From the NCBI GenBank assembly GCA_965222995.1, contig OZ244977.1:3720001-3784000 (forward strand): a DNA stretch of 64,000 bases, given 5' to 3'. The notes beneath the pieces were generated by a model, which worked only from the letters and a program-made list of their open reading frames with translations, had not been told where the DNA came from and made no database searches. Positions 25,647-34,317 of this stretch are shown here, piece by piece. This stretch comes from SB11 sp965222995. GTDB taxonomy: Bacteria > Bacteroidota > Bacteroidia > UBA8524. Within the stretch, counting starts at the first letter, position 1. The number at the start of each line of letters is the position of its first letter. The position numbers were made by a program, and so were the translations under genes.

Positions 25647-26117
25647 TTATTTTACAATATCGCACTCTCTTAAAAGTGCATTATCATATAGCTCAAGCAA
25701 ATCGTCGTATCCGTTACCTTGTGTAATGGCTCCTTTTACTTTTACTATATCCCCCTCTTTAATTCCATCAACATTTTTATTCGTTTCGGCAGTAAATGTG
25801 CAGCTAACCCCAACCTTTGCATCTTCCTGTTTCAACAGCACTACTTTTTGCTGGTTTTGGTCTTCTGTAATGCTATGCACTCTGCCTTCTACTATCAATA
25901 TTTTAGAGTCTCCGTCATTGCTTAAATATTTCTGGTTTGCAGCTTCTTTATTAGCAGTAAACTCCGCCAGTAATTCAGTCGCTTTTAATTTTGCAAAAGC
26001 ATCTGATGCTTGCACATCTCTGTGGGGCATATAATATAAATACAATGCATAGCTTCCACCACCTACTACAGCAAGTGCTATTATGGTAAGTAGTATACGC
26101 TTTAAACTTTTGCTCAT
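25647..26117 (-). CDS. Membrane-anchored OB-fold (tRNA_anti-like) protein
   Basis: 156 residues from ATG 26117; the longer reading begins 27 nt upstream and adds a poor N-terminus. It has an N-terminal membrane anchor (RILLTIIALAVVGGGSYALYLYY), an alpha-helical segment with ATELLAEFTANKEAANQKYL, then an OB-fold: ILIVEGRVHSITED, KVVLLKQED, VSCTFTAE, DIVKVKGAITQG, LELYDNALLREC. The OB-fold is like that in DUF/tRNA_anti-like envelope proteins of Bacteroidota. It heads the transcript that includes the thioredoxin-like lipoprotein and is divergent from yceI. Ligand unknown. Confidence 0.65.
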   Translation of the reverse strand: MSKSLKRILLTIIALAVVGGGSYALYLYYMPHRDVQASDAFAKLKATELLAEFTANKEAANQKYLSNDGDSKILIVEGRVHSITEDQNQQKVVLLKQEDAKVGVSCTFTAETNKNVDGIKEGDIVKVKGAITQGNGYDDLLELYDNALLRECDIVK

Positions 26118-26169
26118 GCCTTTTTCCTTTTGATTATGCCACAAATATTATACTAAAAAAAGGGGGGCA

Positions 26170-26187
26170 TTGTCGGCTAGCCGACAA
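26170..26187. promoter_or_regulatory. Perfect 18-bp palindrome, possible Crp/Fnr operator
   Basis: TTGTCGGCTAGCCGACAA (26170-26187) is fully symmetric. If the yceI -7 box is CAACTTTG at 26208-26215, the palindrome centre lies near -43, the place where Crp/Fnr proteins bind as class II activators. A Crp/Fnr gene lies next to yceI. The link is inferred, not shown. Confidence 0.5.
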
Positions 26188-26246
26188 ATACTTGTTTTTA
26201 TCTTTCACAACTTTGTAACTGAAAATTACTTTTAAAGTATACTGAT

Positions 26247-26804
26247 ATGAAAAGAATAGCATTATTTGTTTTTGCTGTATTGTTTGCAGCCTCATTGACC
26301 CAGGCTCAAAAATTAATAACCCGTACAGGACATGCTAAAATATATTCTCATACTGTTGCTGAGGATATAGAAGCCAATAATTATAGTGTGAGCGGAACTA
26401 TTGACAAAACATCAGGAGATGTTGTAGTTTCTGTTCCCGTGCAAAGCTTTGAGTTTGAAAAGGCTCTTATGAAAAAGCATTTTAATAACAAAAACTTTAT
26501 GCGCTCTAAAAAGTATCCTAAAATTACTTTTAAAGGCAAAATCACCAATCTAAGTGCTGTAAATTTTGCTAAAGATGGTACATATAAAGCTAATGTTAGT
26601 GGAGACTTAACTATTAGGGCTGTAACAAAAAAGATTACTGAAAAAGCTACAGTTACAGTAAAAGGCGGTAAAGTTTCAGTTGATATGAAGTTTACAGTTA
26701 AAAATATAAGCTCGTATGGTGTGGGCAAACCCAGCGGTAAAAAGAAAAACAATGTAGCTGAAGATATTGAGGTAACCTATAAAGCCTCTTATGATGCTAA
26801 GTAA
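26247..26804 (+). CDS. YceI family protein
   Basis: 185 residues with a signal peptide (LFVFAVLFAASLTQAQ). The mature part is a YceI lipocalin-like domain: ITRTGHAKIYSHTVAEDIEA, DVVVSVPVQSFEFEKALMKKHFN, FMRSKKYPKITFKGKI, DLTIRAVTKKITEKATVTVK. YceI proteins bind isoprenoid or amphiphilic ligands in the periplasm. The divergent OB-fold gene shares the upstream region with the palindrome. It ends at a shared bidirectional terminator with the convergent Crp/Fnr gene. Confidence 0.92.
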   Translation: MKRIALFVFAVLFAASLTQAQKLITRTGHAKIYSHTVAEDIEANNYSVSGTIDKTSGDVVVSVPVQSFEFEKALMKKHFNNKNFMRSKKYPKITFKGKITNLSAVNFAKDGTYKANVSGDLTIRAVTKKITEKATVTVKGGKVSVDMKFTVKNISSYGVGKPSGKKKNNVAEDIEVTYKASYDAK

Positions 26805-26832
26805 TAGCTAATTACATTTCATAGGCTCACTT

Positions 26833-26866
26833 AACCCTGCTATTTGACACAATAGCGGGGTTTTTT
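26833..26866. terminator. Hairpin terminator between convergent yceI and crp-like genes
   Basis: Arms AACCCTGCTATT (26833-26844) and AATAGCGGGGTT (26851-26862), with one T-G wobble and a GACACA-type loop, followed by a T run. It serves yceI and probably both strands. Confidence 0.75.
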
Positions 26867-27551
26867 ATGTTAATGAAGCTGTATTTAGAGCATGAACTTT
26901 AAGCTCTTTTCCGTCATACTCAATTAAATTTTTTTCTCTCAACTTATTTAGTACACCGGTAACCGTTTGCCTTGAAGTGGCAGTGAGTTTTGCAATATCG
27001 TTGTGCGTTAAAAAATTCTTCACTTTGTACCCGCTGTTTTCTTTTTTGCCAAACTCTTTTACAAATTCAATCAGAAACTCTGCAATGCGGGTCTTTGCAT
27101 CTTTAAAAATCATATCGCGCATACGGTTTTCTACTTTCCTAATCCGCCAACCTATCATTTTCCGCACACGCAAATTAAATTCAGGCAAAGCCATCATCAT
27201 TTGTTTCATTTTTTCAGCCTCCATAAAACAAACTATACAATCCTCAACAGCTATAGCATAGTCATCAGGGTGCTCATTACTTTCAAGTAGAGCCAACTCG
27301 CCAAACAAATAACCGGGTTTTACAAGGTATTTTATCATCTCTCTTCCCTCTTCATCCATTGTAGCTACTTTTACTACTCCCTGTTTCAGAAAATACACAT
27401 AGCCATTTCGCATTTCAGGAAAACTTAGCATGGTATCTTTACTTAACGATTTCATTACCATTGCCTTTTCCATATTTATTAAGTCGTCTTTGCTTAGTTT
27501 TTGCAAAACGTCAAAATGCTCTAAATACCATAGCTTTGCTTTGTCGCTCAT
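26865..27551 (-). CDS. Crp/Fnr-family transcriptional regulator
   Basis: 228 residues. The N-terminal cNMP-binding-like beta roll (~20-130) has GYVYFLKQGVVKVATMDEEGREMIKYLVKPGYLFGELALLES, which is the phosphate-binding-cassette position but lacks the full R-S/T pattern needed to be sure of cyclic nucleotide binding. No Fe-S Cys cluster is present. A dimer helix follows, then the winged HTH with HNDIAKLTATSRQTVTGVLNKLREK near residue 180. It may bind the 18-bp palindrome upstream of yceI. The stop lies within the terminator shared with yceI. Confidence 0.9.
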   Translation of the reverse strand: MSDKAKLWYLEHFDVLQKLSKDDLINMEKAMVMKSLSKDTMLSFPEMRNGYVYFLKQGVVKVATMDEEGREMIKYLVKPGYLFGELALLESNEHPDDYAIAVEDCIVCFMEAEKMKQMMMALPEFNLRVRKMIGWRIRKVENRMRDMIFKDAKTRIAEFLIEFVKEFGKKENSGYKVKNFLTHNDIAKLTATSRQTVTGVLNKLREKNLIEYDGKELKVHALNTASLT

Positions 27552-27573
27552 GTGTGTTTAGTCTCTTTTCAAA

Positions 27574-27581
27574 AATACTTG
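27574..27581 (+). promoter_or_regulatory. -7 box AATACTTG, 7 nt before the start
   Basis: Two mismatches to TAnnTTTG but the same TACTTG core as at 8914 and 32778. Ends seven bases before ATG 27589. Confidence 0.35.
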
Positions 27582-27588
27582 TTTTCAA

Positions 27589-27852
27589 ATGCTTTTAACC
27601 ATTACTTCAATTAAATTAAAATTGCCGTTTCAGCTTTTTAGCCTCATGAGTACCTCTATGAAAGTATTGCACTTGTTAAATGAGTTTAACTGTAAAGATG
27701 TTAAAACTTCGGGTATTTGGACTTCTCACTATACTATGACGTTGTGGGAAAGCGAAGAGGAAAAGAAGAATTTTGCTAAAAACAGCCACTACCTTTACGC
27801 TATGAAACTAAGCCCTGAAATAGCAAAAAAATTATTGGTTTCTGAGGGGTAG
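27589..27852 (+). CDS. Small DUF3291 / spheroidene-monooxygenase-like protein
   Basis: 87 residues. It resembles the antibiotic-biosynthesis-monooxygenase-like fold: an N-terminal strand (TITSIKLK), a helix (FQLFSLMSTSMKVLHLL), then GIWTSHYTMTLWESEEEKKNFAKNSHYLYAM, where the WTMTLWE and H.-AM pattern is typical. It is a short cytoplasmic protein, probably dimeric. Divergent from the Crp/Fnr gene. Function unknown. Confidence 0.55.
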   Translation: MLLTITSIKLKLPFQLFSLMSTSMKVLHLLNEFNCKDVKTSGIWTSHYTMTLWESEEEKKNFAKNSHYLYAMKLSPEIAKKLLVSEG

Positions 27853-27878
27853 TTATTGCATTTTTAATGAAGGTTTTA

Positions 27879-27886
27879 CTACCTTG
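27879..27886 (+). promoter_or_regulatory. -7 box CTACCTTG, 5 nt before the start
   Basis: Weak match to TAnnTTTG, five bases before ATG 27892. It is the weakest of the near-leaderless set. Confidence 0.3.
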
Positions 27887-27891
27887 CTTTT

Positions 27892-28629
27892 ATGAAAAAA
27901 CTAACTATTGCATTACTTGTCATTATTATTACTATTAGTGCATGCAAAACCCAACAACTAGCTAATACTCCGGCAAATTATCCTAAGCTTTACCGTGCCG
28001 CTATTAAAAATGCCATGTATCCTGAAACGGATAAGATTGATAATAATTTAATTGCCATTACGCCCCAAAACAAAAACCTTATCCGCAAGACTATTAATGG
28101 TGAGGAGCATATTTTGGTGGTTTCGTGGAAAACCCAAAGCTTTTATCCTGATTCGGGAAAATTTAATACCACCAAATGGCCTATTTGGGTAAGTATAGCC
28201 CCTGAGTTATTGAATAGAATGGAGAAGGAAAAGTTTAAAGACACCAATATGCGTTTGAAGCAATTGCTAGGCTTGCCTCCGTTGTATGATTATAAGCTAT
28301 TTGTTGAGTTTTGGGTTCGACCTAAAGACTTATTCAGACCCTGCCCTGATAAGGAAATTACTGATACAAAATGCAATACCTGTTTTACCAAGCAGGATTC
28401 TTTGGATATGAATTATGTGAACTGGGTAAATAATACCCGCCTACAGCGTTATTATCAATGTGCCTTGTATGCACAATACCCCTGGACTTCTTTGGGATAT
28501 ACTTATGATTGGAATCCTAAGAACAGAACCCATTTTGGGCTAAGTGAGTTTGTAATTGGTGAGAATAAAAACATTTATGTGAAAAAGATTTATAGCACTG
28601 CCGAATATTTTAAAAACGGTACACGCTAA
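27892..28629 (+). CDS. Hypothetical lipoprotein with a Cys cluster
   Basis: 245 residues with a lipobox (TISACKTQQ, Cys near residue 18). The mature part is not recognised. It has a Cys group CPDKEITDTKCNTC near residues 163-176, a further Cys (YYQCALYAQYPWTSLGYTYDW) and a conserved-looking WVNNTRLQRYYQ region. The spacing of the first three Cys suggests disulfides or a metal site. The sequence GLSEFVIGENKNIYVKKIYST at the end is beta-rich. It probably acts in the periplasm. It shares a hairpin terminator with the convergent giant gene. Confidence 0.55.
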   Translation: MKKLTIALLVIIITISACKTQQLANTPANYPKLYRAAIKNAMYPETDKIDNNLIAITPQNKNLIRKTINGEEHILVVSWKTQSFYPDSGKFNTTKWPIWVSIAPELLNRMEKEKFKDTNMRLKQLLGLPPLYDYKLFVEFWVRPKDLFRPCPDKEITDTKCNTCFTKQDSLDMNYVNWVNNTRLQRYYQCALYAQYPWTSLGYTYDWNPKNRTHFGLSEFVIGENKNIYVKKIYSTAEYFKNGTR

Positions 28630-28652
28630 TTTGACATAAAGCCTAGCTAAAT

Positions 28653-28684
28653 AAAAGAGCCACACTATATAGTGTGGCTCTTTT
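28653..28684. terminator. Perfect 16-bp-arm hairpin terminator
   Basis: A 32-bp palindrome with arms AAAAGAGCCACACTAT and ATAGTGTGGCTCTTTT; in RNA the stem closes on a short AT loop. It lies between two convergent genes and can serve both strands. Confidence 0.85.
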
Positions 28685-28709
28685 GTATGCTTAAAATAAT
28701 GTTTCCTAA

Positions 28710-31700
28710 TTATTTAACTACCTGCACTTTTGTAATAGCTACTTGGTTATTAATGCTATGAGCACGTATTATGTACAAGCCATTTAATAAGCTTTGCAAA
28801 TTTAATGTTGCTGAATTTACATCTTTTACTTCCTGCTTTAAACAAAGCTTCCCCAAAACATTGTACACTGAAACTGATTGTATAGCAATGTTGCTGTTTA
28901 AGTGCAAAGTGTTTGCAGCCGGGTTTGGATAAGCACGAAACTTAAAGCTGTTGCTTGTTTCTTCTAACTTTTTTGGCAAGTCCTCCTCAAATATATTCTT
29001 TTCACCCTCCTTTTGTTGCGGAGTAGTGTTGCGAATGTCTTCTTGTGGGTTGGGTATTACCAAACTACTTGCCGTTGCAGAGTCATTAATACCCATTTCC
29101 AAGCTGTCGAAAAAACTGCCTGCCACTAATCTCACATCATCAGGAGGAAAATAACTTATAGTACTATCAGCTTTTAGCCAAGTTACCAATTCCCAATATG
29201 CTGTATTGCTATCATCTTTAGGGGGCTGGTTACTTGGTGAAGAGGTGGCTTGTATGCATTTGTAGAAACGGGTTTCTCCATCATTATTCCAATGCTGAAC
29301 AATATTACCTACAGACCATATTGCTGCATTTCCGTTGATGGTTGAATCTGTATAGCGACTGATATTTAGGTAATTAAAGCTATCAGGTCTGTCTAAATAA
29401 TTTCTAAACTCAGGATAATCAATGGTTTGTTGCGTATTATTTGATAATACCGGGCTTACGAAATTTGTTCTCACAAGCGAATCAACAGAGTTATCGTATT
29501 TATTGTTTCTTGCTATAGTAGTGTTTGCACTGTTCTTCAAACTCCAAATAGTATGGCTAAAGTTGGTAGCTGTATCTAACTCTGTATAGTCTTCACCTAT
29601 CATTTTGTAGTAGTTCCCGTCAAAAACCAAATGCGTTATAGTGTCGGCTTTTGTAAATGAATCATTGTATAAACCGTAGTGAACAAACTTTCCGCTTCGT
29701 AGAGCATAAAACAGGTTGTTAGCAAAGGTTACCGTATCTTCTGTGATAGTATTTGGAGTGATATTGTCTTTTATTTCAATAATACCGGCTGCTTCGCCAC
29801 CTGCAAAGAATATATTATTCTCTACCGTAGTACCTCCTCCAACTACAGACACTTGCACTATACCGTCCTGATATAACTGAAAAGGTTTTTTCCAATCAAC
29901 TCCCGAGTGTACTATGTTATTTCTAATTACATTTTTACCATATAACCAACCTGCCTGAATGCCTTCGCCTCCACAACGTAAGAAAACATTGTTTTCTACG
30001 GTTAAATTGGTAAACACTTGTTGAACTCCACTTTGTGTTGAGCCTATATACAAACCCTCTGAGCCTACATCGTGTATAAAGCAATGGTGTACTATGCTTG
30101 AATCGGTTATTAATGAATCTGCTGTGCCGTCGTTATTATATTTCCAGTTAATGCCTGAAAAACCTCCGTTTGCAGCTTCAATATAGTCTAACTCAACTCG
30201 GTTGGTTCTGGTATTTAAATCAACATGATGGAAAGCATCTTCATATTCCCATTTATTATTACCATAAATACCAAATGTACCATGAGGGAATTCATAACCT
30301 GCATCCCAGCCTTTGTATGCATAGTGTCCGTAGCCATTGGCACTATCGTATTTACCTGTTAGTCTGTTTGCATCAATGTTTTGCAGTTTTATGCCTCTTT
30401 GCACCTCTACCTGCCCTAAAAAGTTGGTAACTACCACCTGTTGGTCGTTGCTATTACCATTTGCATTTTTTAAGTCGATATTAATTTTAAGGTATTCTTT
30501 GCCTTGGATAAGAATTTTATTGGGGTAGCTAACGCTTATTCCGCTTACGTCATAAATTTCTTTTGAGTTTGCTGTAGTATTCCAATAAATATAATCCCCT
30601 TCATTTACATGAGAATATTTTGCTGCAACGGCAGCTGTTGCTGCTCCATTGGTATCAAATGTTCCCGTTACATTCTCAACATTTACCTGATATAATACTT
30701 CTGTTCCACCAGTGTCTATCATAAAATACCAGCGGTCTTTGTCTTCATAGTCAAATGATATTTGAGTTACCACTTGGGTATCGTTTACTATTTTAAACTT
30801 CTTACCATTAAGTGTATCTTTTCTTATGCTTGAACCACTAGGAACTGAACCTACACTATAATTCCACTCTTCGTTTTCAGGTACTGTAGATATGTATGTG
30901 GCAGCCTGACTTTTTGCATAGCCATTAGCGTTATATGCCTTTATATAATCCATGTGGCTGTATACCGTAAACTCGCCTACAAAAACTGTATCGCCAGCCG
31001 ATACAGTCGTATTTATTACGGATTCTTTTGTAGTGCCGTATCCCCCTGTATGGCCTGTAGTGAATGAACCTGCTGAAACTCCGTTTATTTTTAGTGAAGC
31101 GGTACCCGGTGTGGTATTCCCTGTACCGTACCCCAAAATAATAGCATCGGCATCGTATTTCATTATAAACTCAACCCCGTTATTTGCCCCTAATAAATAC
31201 GCTACCGTACTGTCGTTACTTGCTCCCGTTGTTTTTGCTTTAATTGCTGTTCCTTTAAGCGTCCATTTTTCAGCTTCATATTTCAATGAATCAGGAATAA
31301 TGTTTCGCACAAAAAACCGCTTAAGTACAGATACTGTACTATCGCCATCATCGTCATAGGCTGTGGCTGTAATTTTCTTAATTCCTATACTATCCGCCGT
31401 AAAGCTATACTCATAGGGCGACGTTCCATCTACAAATGGTGCGTATCCCTCTACAAGAAATTTAACTGAATCAACTGTACCGTCCGTATCACTCGCATTT
31501 GCTGTAAACACCACCGTACTGTCTAAATAAACTGTGTCATAGTCCTCAGGGTTGGTTAAAGAAACCTGAGGTAAAATATTAGTATAACTAAAGGTTTCTA
31601 TATAATCCAGTTCTAAATAAGCTCCACCGGGACCGGGTGTAGTAACAAAAATGGTGTCTCCTGCATCCACATTAACATCTATAGCTGCTTTATGAACATT

Positions 31701-32726
31701 ATTATACCCGTTTGAGTGAACTATATTGTATAGCCCTGAGTTGACTCCATTGATTTTTAGCCTGAACAAACCGTTTTGATAGGTTCCATACCCTACAACC
31801 ACTCCATCGGCATCTTCATTGGCAATAATTTGCACTCCTTTATCTACATAGCTAATATATTGTACATTGGTATCGTTACTCACTCCGTTGCGGTACACTG
31901 TTCCAAGCTCTTCACCTATAATTGTACCTTGCTCAGCTTCGTAGCGGTTGAAGCTTACTAATTCATCTCCTACATAATAATGACGTTGAGCAGCAACTGT
32001 ACTATCACCACAATCGTCAAAAGCTGTTGCTACTAAGCCCCAATGTCCAATAGTAGTTGGTGTATATGTGAAACTGTATGGAGCCACAGAATCAATATAA
32101 GTAGTATCGTTTGTAACTCTGAATTTAACTGCTGTAATGGTTCCATCGGTGTCATTAGCTGTAACTGTTAAGGTTGTTGCTAATCCTCTTGTTACTGTAT
32201 CATAAGAGTTTGGTCTTGTTACACTTATATATGGCTTTTTTGGTCCGCTATAATACGCCTTAATACAGTCTAGCTCTATATAAGTTAAGTCTCCCACATA
32301 AACAGTGTCTCCGGCTTTAATAGTAGCTGCAAGTTCAGCCTCTTCAAGCTTATGGTATCCACCTGTGTTGTTAATGGTAAAAGTACCTATTTGTACTCCA
32401 TTCACTTTCAGGTTTTTAGTTCCGGTTAACCCGGTACCGTAAACAATTTTAATTTTATCGGCAGGGTGTTCCATTATAAATTCAACGCCTGTATGGCTTG
32501 CCACACTGGTATCATTACTAGAGTTAGGTTGATATTTTTTATAGGCATGTTGCCCGATTAATGTACCATGTTCTGCTTCATACTTTGTTGTATCAGGTAT
32601 GGTGCATGAAGTTGAAGAGTTTTGTTTTAGGGCAGAAAATCTGTTTAATGGCTTCCCAATACTTAAAGAAAAGTAAAGTAGGGCCAGTAATAAGGCAGAG
32701 ATAATTGAAATAGTTTTTGAATACAT
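28710..32726 (-). CDS. Large T9SS-secreted carbohydrate-binding / beta-helix protein
   Basis: 1338 residues. After a signal peptide (SIISALLLALLYFSLSIG) there are three repeats of a ~110-residue CBM6/CBM35-like module that begin YEAEHGTLIG, YEAEQGTIIG and YEAEKWTLKG near residues 46, 260 and 482. Each of the first two is followed by an Ig-like ~95-residue repeat (VTRPNSYDTV... / VSLTNPEDYDTV...). Residues ~620-1080 form a right-handed parallel beta helix, as in polysaccharide lyases. The last ~80 residues are a T9SS sorting domain with AYPNPAAN and KVQVVK. Catalysis is unproven; a surface polysaccharide-active role is likely. Confidence 0.85.
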   Translation of the reverse strand: MYSKTISIISALLLALLYFSLSIGKPLNRFSALKQNSSTSCTIPDTTKYEAEHGTLIGQHAYKKYQPNSSNDTSVASHTGVEFIMEHPADKIKIVYGTGLTGTKNLKVNGVQIGTFTINNTGGYHKLEEAELAATIKAGDTVYVGDLTYIELDCIKAYYSGPKKPYISVTRPNSYDTVTRGLATTLTVTANDTDGTITAVKFRVTNDTTYIDSVAPYSFTYTPTTIGHWGLVATAFDDCGDSTVAAQRHYYVGDELVSFNRYEAEQGTIIGEELGTVYRNGVSNDTNVQYISYVDKGVQIIANEDADGVVVGYGTYQNGLFRLKINGVNSGLYNIVHSNGYNNVHKAAIDVNVDAGDTIFVTTPGPGGAYLELDYIETFSYTNILPQVSLTNPEDYDTVYLDSTVVFTANASDTDGTVDSVKFLVEGYAPFVDGTSPYEYSFTADSIGIKKITATAYDDDGDSTVSVLKRFFVRNIIPDSLKYEAEKWTLKGTAIKAKTTGASNDSTVAYLLGANNGVEFIMKYDADAIILGYGTGNTTPGTASLKINGVSAGSFTTGHTGGYGTTKESVINTTVSAGDTVFVGEFTVYSHMDYIKAYNANGYAKSQAATYISTVPENEEWNYSVGSVPSGSSIRKDTLNGKKFKIVNDTQVVTQISFDYEDKDRWYFMIDTGGTEVLYQVNVENVTGTFDTNGAATAAVAAKYSHVNEGDYIYWNTTANSKEIYDVSGISVSYPNKILIQGKEYLKINIDLKNANGNSNDQQVVVTNFLGQVEVQRGIKLQNIDANRLTGKYDSANGYGHYAYKGWDAGYEFPHGTFGIYGNNKWEYEDAFHHVDLNTRTNRVELDYIEAANGGFSGINWKYNNDGTADSLITDSSIVHHCFIHDVGSEGLYIGSTQSGVQQVFTNLTVENNVFLRCGGEGIQAGWLYGKNVIRNNIVHSGVDWKKPFQLYQDGIVQVSVVGGGTTVENNIFFAGGEAAGIIEIKDNITPNTITEDTVTFANNLFYALRSGKFVHYGLYNDSFTKADTITHLVFDGNYYKMIGEDYTELDTATNFSHTIWSLKNSANTTIARNNKYDNSVDSLVRTNFVSPVLSNNTQQTIDYPEFRNYLDRPDSFNYLNISRYTDSTINGNAAIWSVGNIVQHWNNDGETRFYKCIQATSSPSNQPPKDDSNTAYWELVTWLKADSTISYFPPDDVRLVAGSFFDSLEMGINDSATASSLVIPNPQEDIRNTTPQQKEGEKNIFEEDLPKKLEETSNSFKFRAYPNPAANTLHLNSNIAIQSVSVYNVLGKLCLKQEVKDVNSATLNLQSLLNGLYIIRAHSINNQVAITKVQVVK

Positions 32727-32777
32727 ATTTGTTAGTTATAAGATAATAAAGTTATTGGGCAATTAATAACATTGTCC

Positions 32778-32785
32778 CAAGTATA
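32778..32785 (-). promoter_or_regulatory. -7 box TATACTTG for the large T9SS gene
   Basis: A TATACTTG box ending 51 nt before ATG 32726 and preceded 18-20 nt upstream by a TTG that fits the -33 element. This transcript therefore has a normal leader, unlike many others here. Confidence 0.4.
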
Positions 32786-32966
32786 GTGGACTAATATTAT
32801 CAATTCATTTAACTATTGGGTTTTTCGATAAAAGTACCTGCCATTCGTCGAAAACTTTAATTTTACTTCTGTTTGAAGCAAATGTTTCACTTTTTAAAAA
32901 AAAATTTTTTGCTTGTATTTATTAGCTACTTCATCGTCGGCTTGTTTAAAAACCACTTCACATAAA

Positions 32967-32998
32967 AAACCCACGCTAGATATATTTAGCGTGGGTTT
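32967..32998. terminator. Hairpin terminator downstream of hpf
   Basis: Arms AAACCCACGCTA (32967-32978) and TAGCGTGGGTTT (32987-32998) with an eight-base loop, located 27 bases past the stop of the minus-strand hibernation factor gene and before the promoter of the large T9SS gene. Confidence 0.85.
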
Positions 32999-33024
32999 CA
33001 TAAATATTATAATGTGTGCTTTAA

Positions 33025-33336
33025 TTAGGCATCGTTCCTTTGATTCACTTCTTTGGTTTTTTGACGTTGCATAACTATTTGCATCGTATCAACAGCTTCA
33101 AGTATAGACTGCTCAAAAGCAGGTGATTCTTTTTTCACAAAATGGTCGTTTCCGGGTACGGATAATCTTATTTCACAAATCTGCAATTCTGTACTGCCAT
33201 TACCTTCTTTTGTTAGGGTAACATCGGCATGTACTATGTCGCTATTTTTACTAAAAAGTTTTCCTACTTTCTCATTCACAAATGCTTGTAATGCCTCGCT
33301 TGGGCTAAAATTTGGCGTTTCCAATCTTATATCCAT
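33025..33336 (-). CDS. hpf: Ribosome hibernation promoting factor HPF/RaiA
   Basis: 103 residues, the short-form length, starting MDIRLETPNFSPSEALQAFV. The HPF fold is shown by VNEKVGKLFSKNSDIVHADVTLTKEG, the ELQICEIRLSVPGNDHFVKKES strand pair, and AFEQSILEAVDTMQIVMQRQK. It binds idle 30S/70S ribosomes in stationary phase. It is monocistronic, with terminators on both sides. Confidence 0.92.
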   Translation of the reverse strand: MDIRLETPNFSPSEALQAFVNEKVGKLFSKNSDIVHADVTLTKEGNGSTELQICEIRLSVPGNDHFVKKESPAFEQSILEAVDTMQIVMQRQKTKEVNQRNDA

Positions 33337-33404
33337 ATTCTTTATTTTTAACTATTCATGAGTGCTCAATATTTAAGCCATTTTTTATTGAATTTGCCTA
33401 ATCA

Positions 33405-33450
33405 TGACAAAATAAACCCCTCTTAGTGTAAAGAGGGGTTTATTTTGTCA
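33405..33450. terminator. Very long perfect hairpin terminator
   Basis: 20-bp arms (33405-33424 and 33431-33450; core AAACCCCTCTT / AAGAGGGGTTT) around an AGTGTA loop. It lies just past the stop of the DUF4382 gene on the minus strand. The arm length is the greatest seen in the window. Confidence 0.85.
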
Positions 33451-33465
33451 TACTGCAAACTTATA

Positions 33466-34317
33466 TTACTCTACAGTTAAAGTACCCATTTGTTTTATTT
33501 CGCCATCGGCTATGACTACACCGTCAATTACTTTATCGTCAGTTCTTAGGTCTCCTTCAGTTTTTGCTGCTGCATCTATAGTAAGTTTATATGTTCCTGA
33601 TTCTGCACCACGAATCATAAAGTTACCGTTTGCATCAGTAAATGTACTGAATGAGTTTTGGCCATTGGTTAACATAACAGCTGCTCTGCTAGTACCTTGT
33701 ACATTACCTTTAACACCTGTATTAGCATTACTCATTACTTTAATAGCAGGATTTAAAACATATTCATTAGTATTTTTCTCTATTGATGATGCTACATCAA
33801 AATCAAGTAATATTTCTGCTCCGCTGGTAGAACTTACTTGCTCATTAATATTAATTTCTACTTCGTTTGATGTGCTGTTCATCCAACCTAGTTGTACTGT
33901 ATTATCTGCAAGTATTACACCTCCAAAATTAGCAAGTGCATTTGCATTTAATTTAAGTTTAGCATCTTGGTCGAACCTAATTTTTAATTTAGAGTAAATA
34001 CCTGTTTTTGCTTCTGATTTACTCGCTATTGAAGTTTCAGCACCATTAGTTAAACTTAATACATTCATAGATTTTGCATTGTTTTCAAGATTTACCCAAC
34101 CTTCGCCTTCAATGTATGCATCAACACTAGTAATGGTTACGTTAAGCGCCTCAAAGTCTCCCGGAGCATCTGTCATTTTAACGTTAAACGATTGTGCTTG
34201 AGGCTCACTACCCGGATTATTTTGATTTGGAGAAGCGTTATCTTCATCTTTCTTACAAGCAGCAAAGAAAAATAGTGCAGCAAATGCAAGCGTTGAGATT
34301 TTTTTTAAGTTTTTCAT
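33466..34317 (-). CDS. DUF4382 domain-containing lipoprotein
   Basis: 283 residues with a lipobox (LAFAALFFFAACKKD), then DUF4382 with SFNVKMTDAPGDFEALNVTITSVDAYI near residue 45 and WVNLENNAKSMNVLSLTNG. A second domain of ~80 residues at the C-terminus (ANTGVKGNVQGTSRAAVMLTNGQNSFSTFTDANGNFMIRGAESGTYKLTID) is a carboxypeptidase-regulatory-like, CnaB-type strand domain. DUF4382 lipoproteins are surface or periplasmic proteins of unknown role. The gene is monocistronic. Confidence 0.85.
   Translation of the reverse strand: MKNLKKISTLAFAALFFFAACKKDEDNASPNQNNPGSEPQAQSFNVKMTDAPGDFEALNVTITSVDAYIEGEGWVNLENNAKSMNVLSLTNGAETSIASKSEAKTGIYSKLKIRFDQDAKLKLNANALANFGGVILADNTVQLGWMNSTSNEVEININEQVSSTSGAEILLDFDVASSIEKNTNEYVLNPAIKVMSNANTGVKGNVQGTSRAAVMLTNGQNSFSTFTDANGNFMIRGAESGTYKLTIDAAAKTEGDLRTDDKVIDGVVIADGEIKQMGTLTVE

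Noticed and set aside
33512..33997. 161-residue plus-strand ORF inside the DUF4382 gene
   Set aside because: Antisense shadow of a recognised lipoprotein; no start signal or family.
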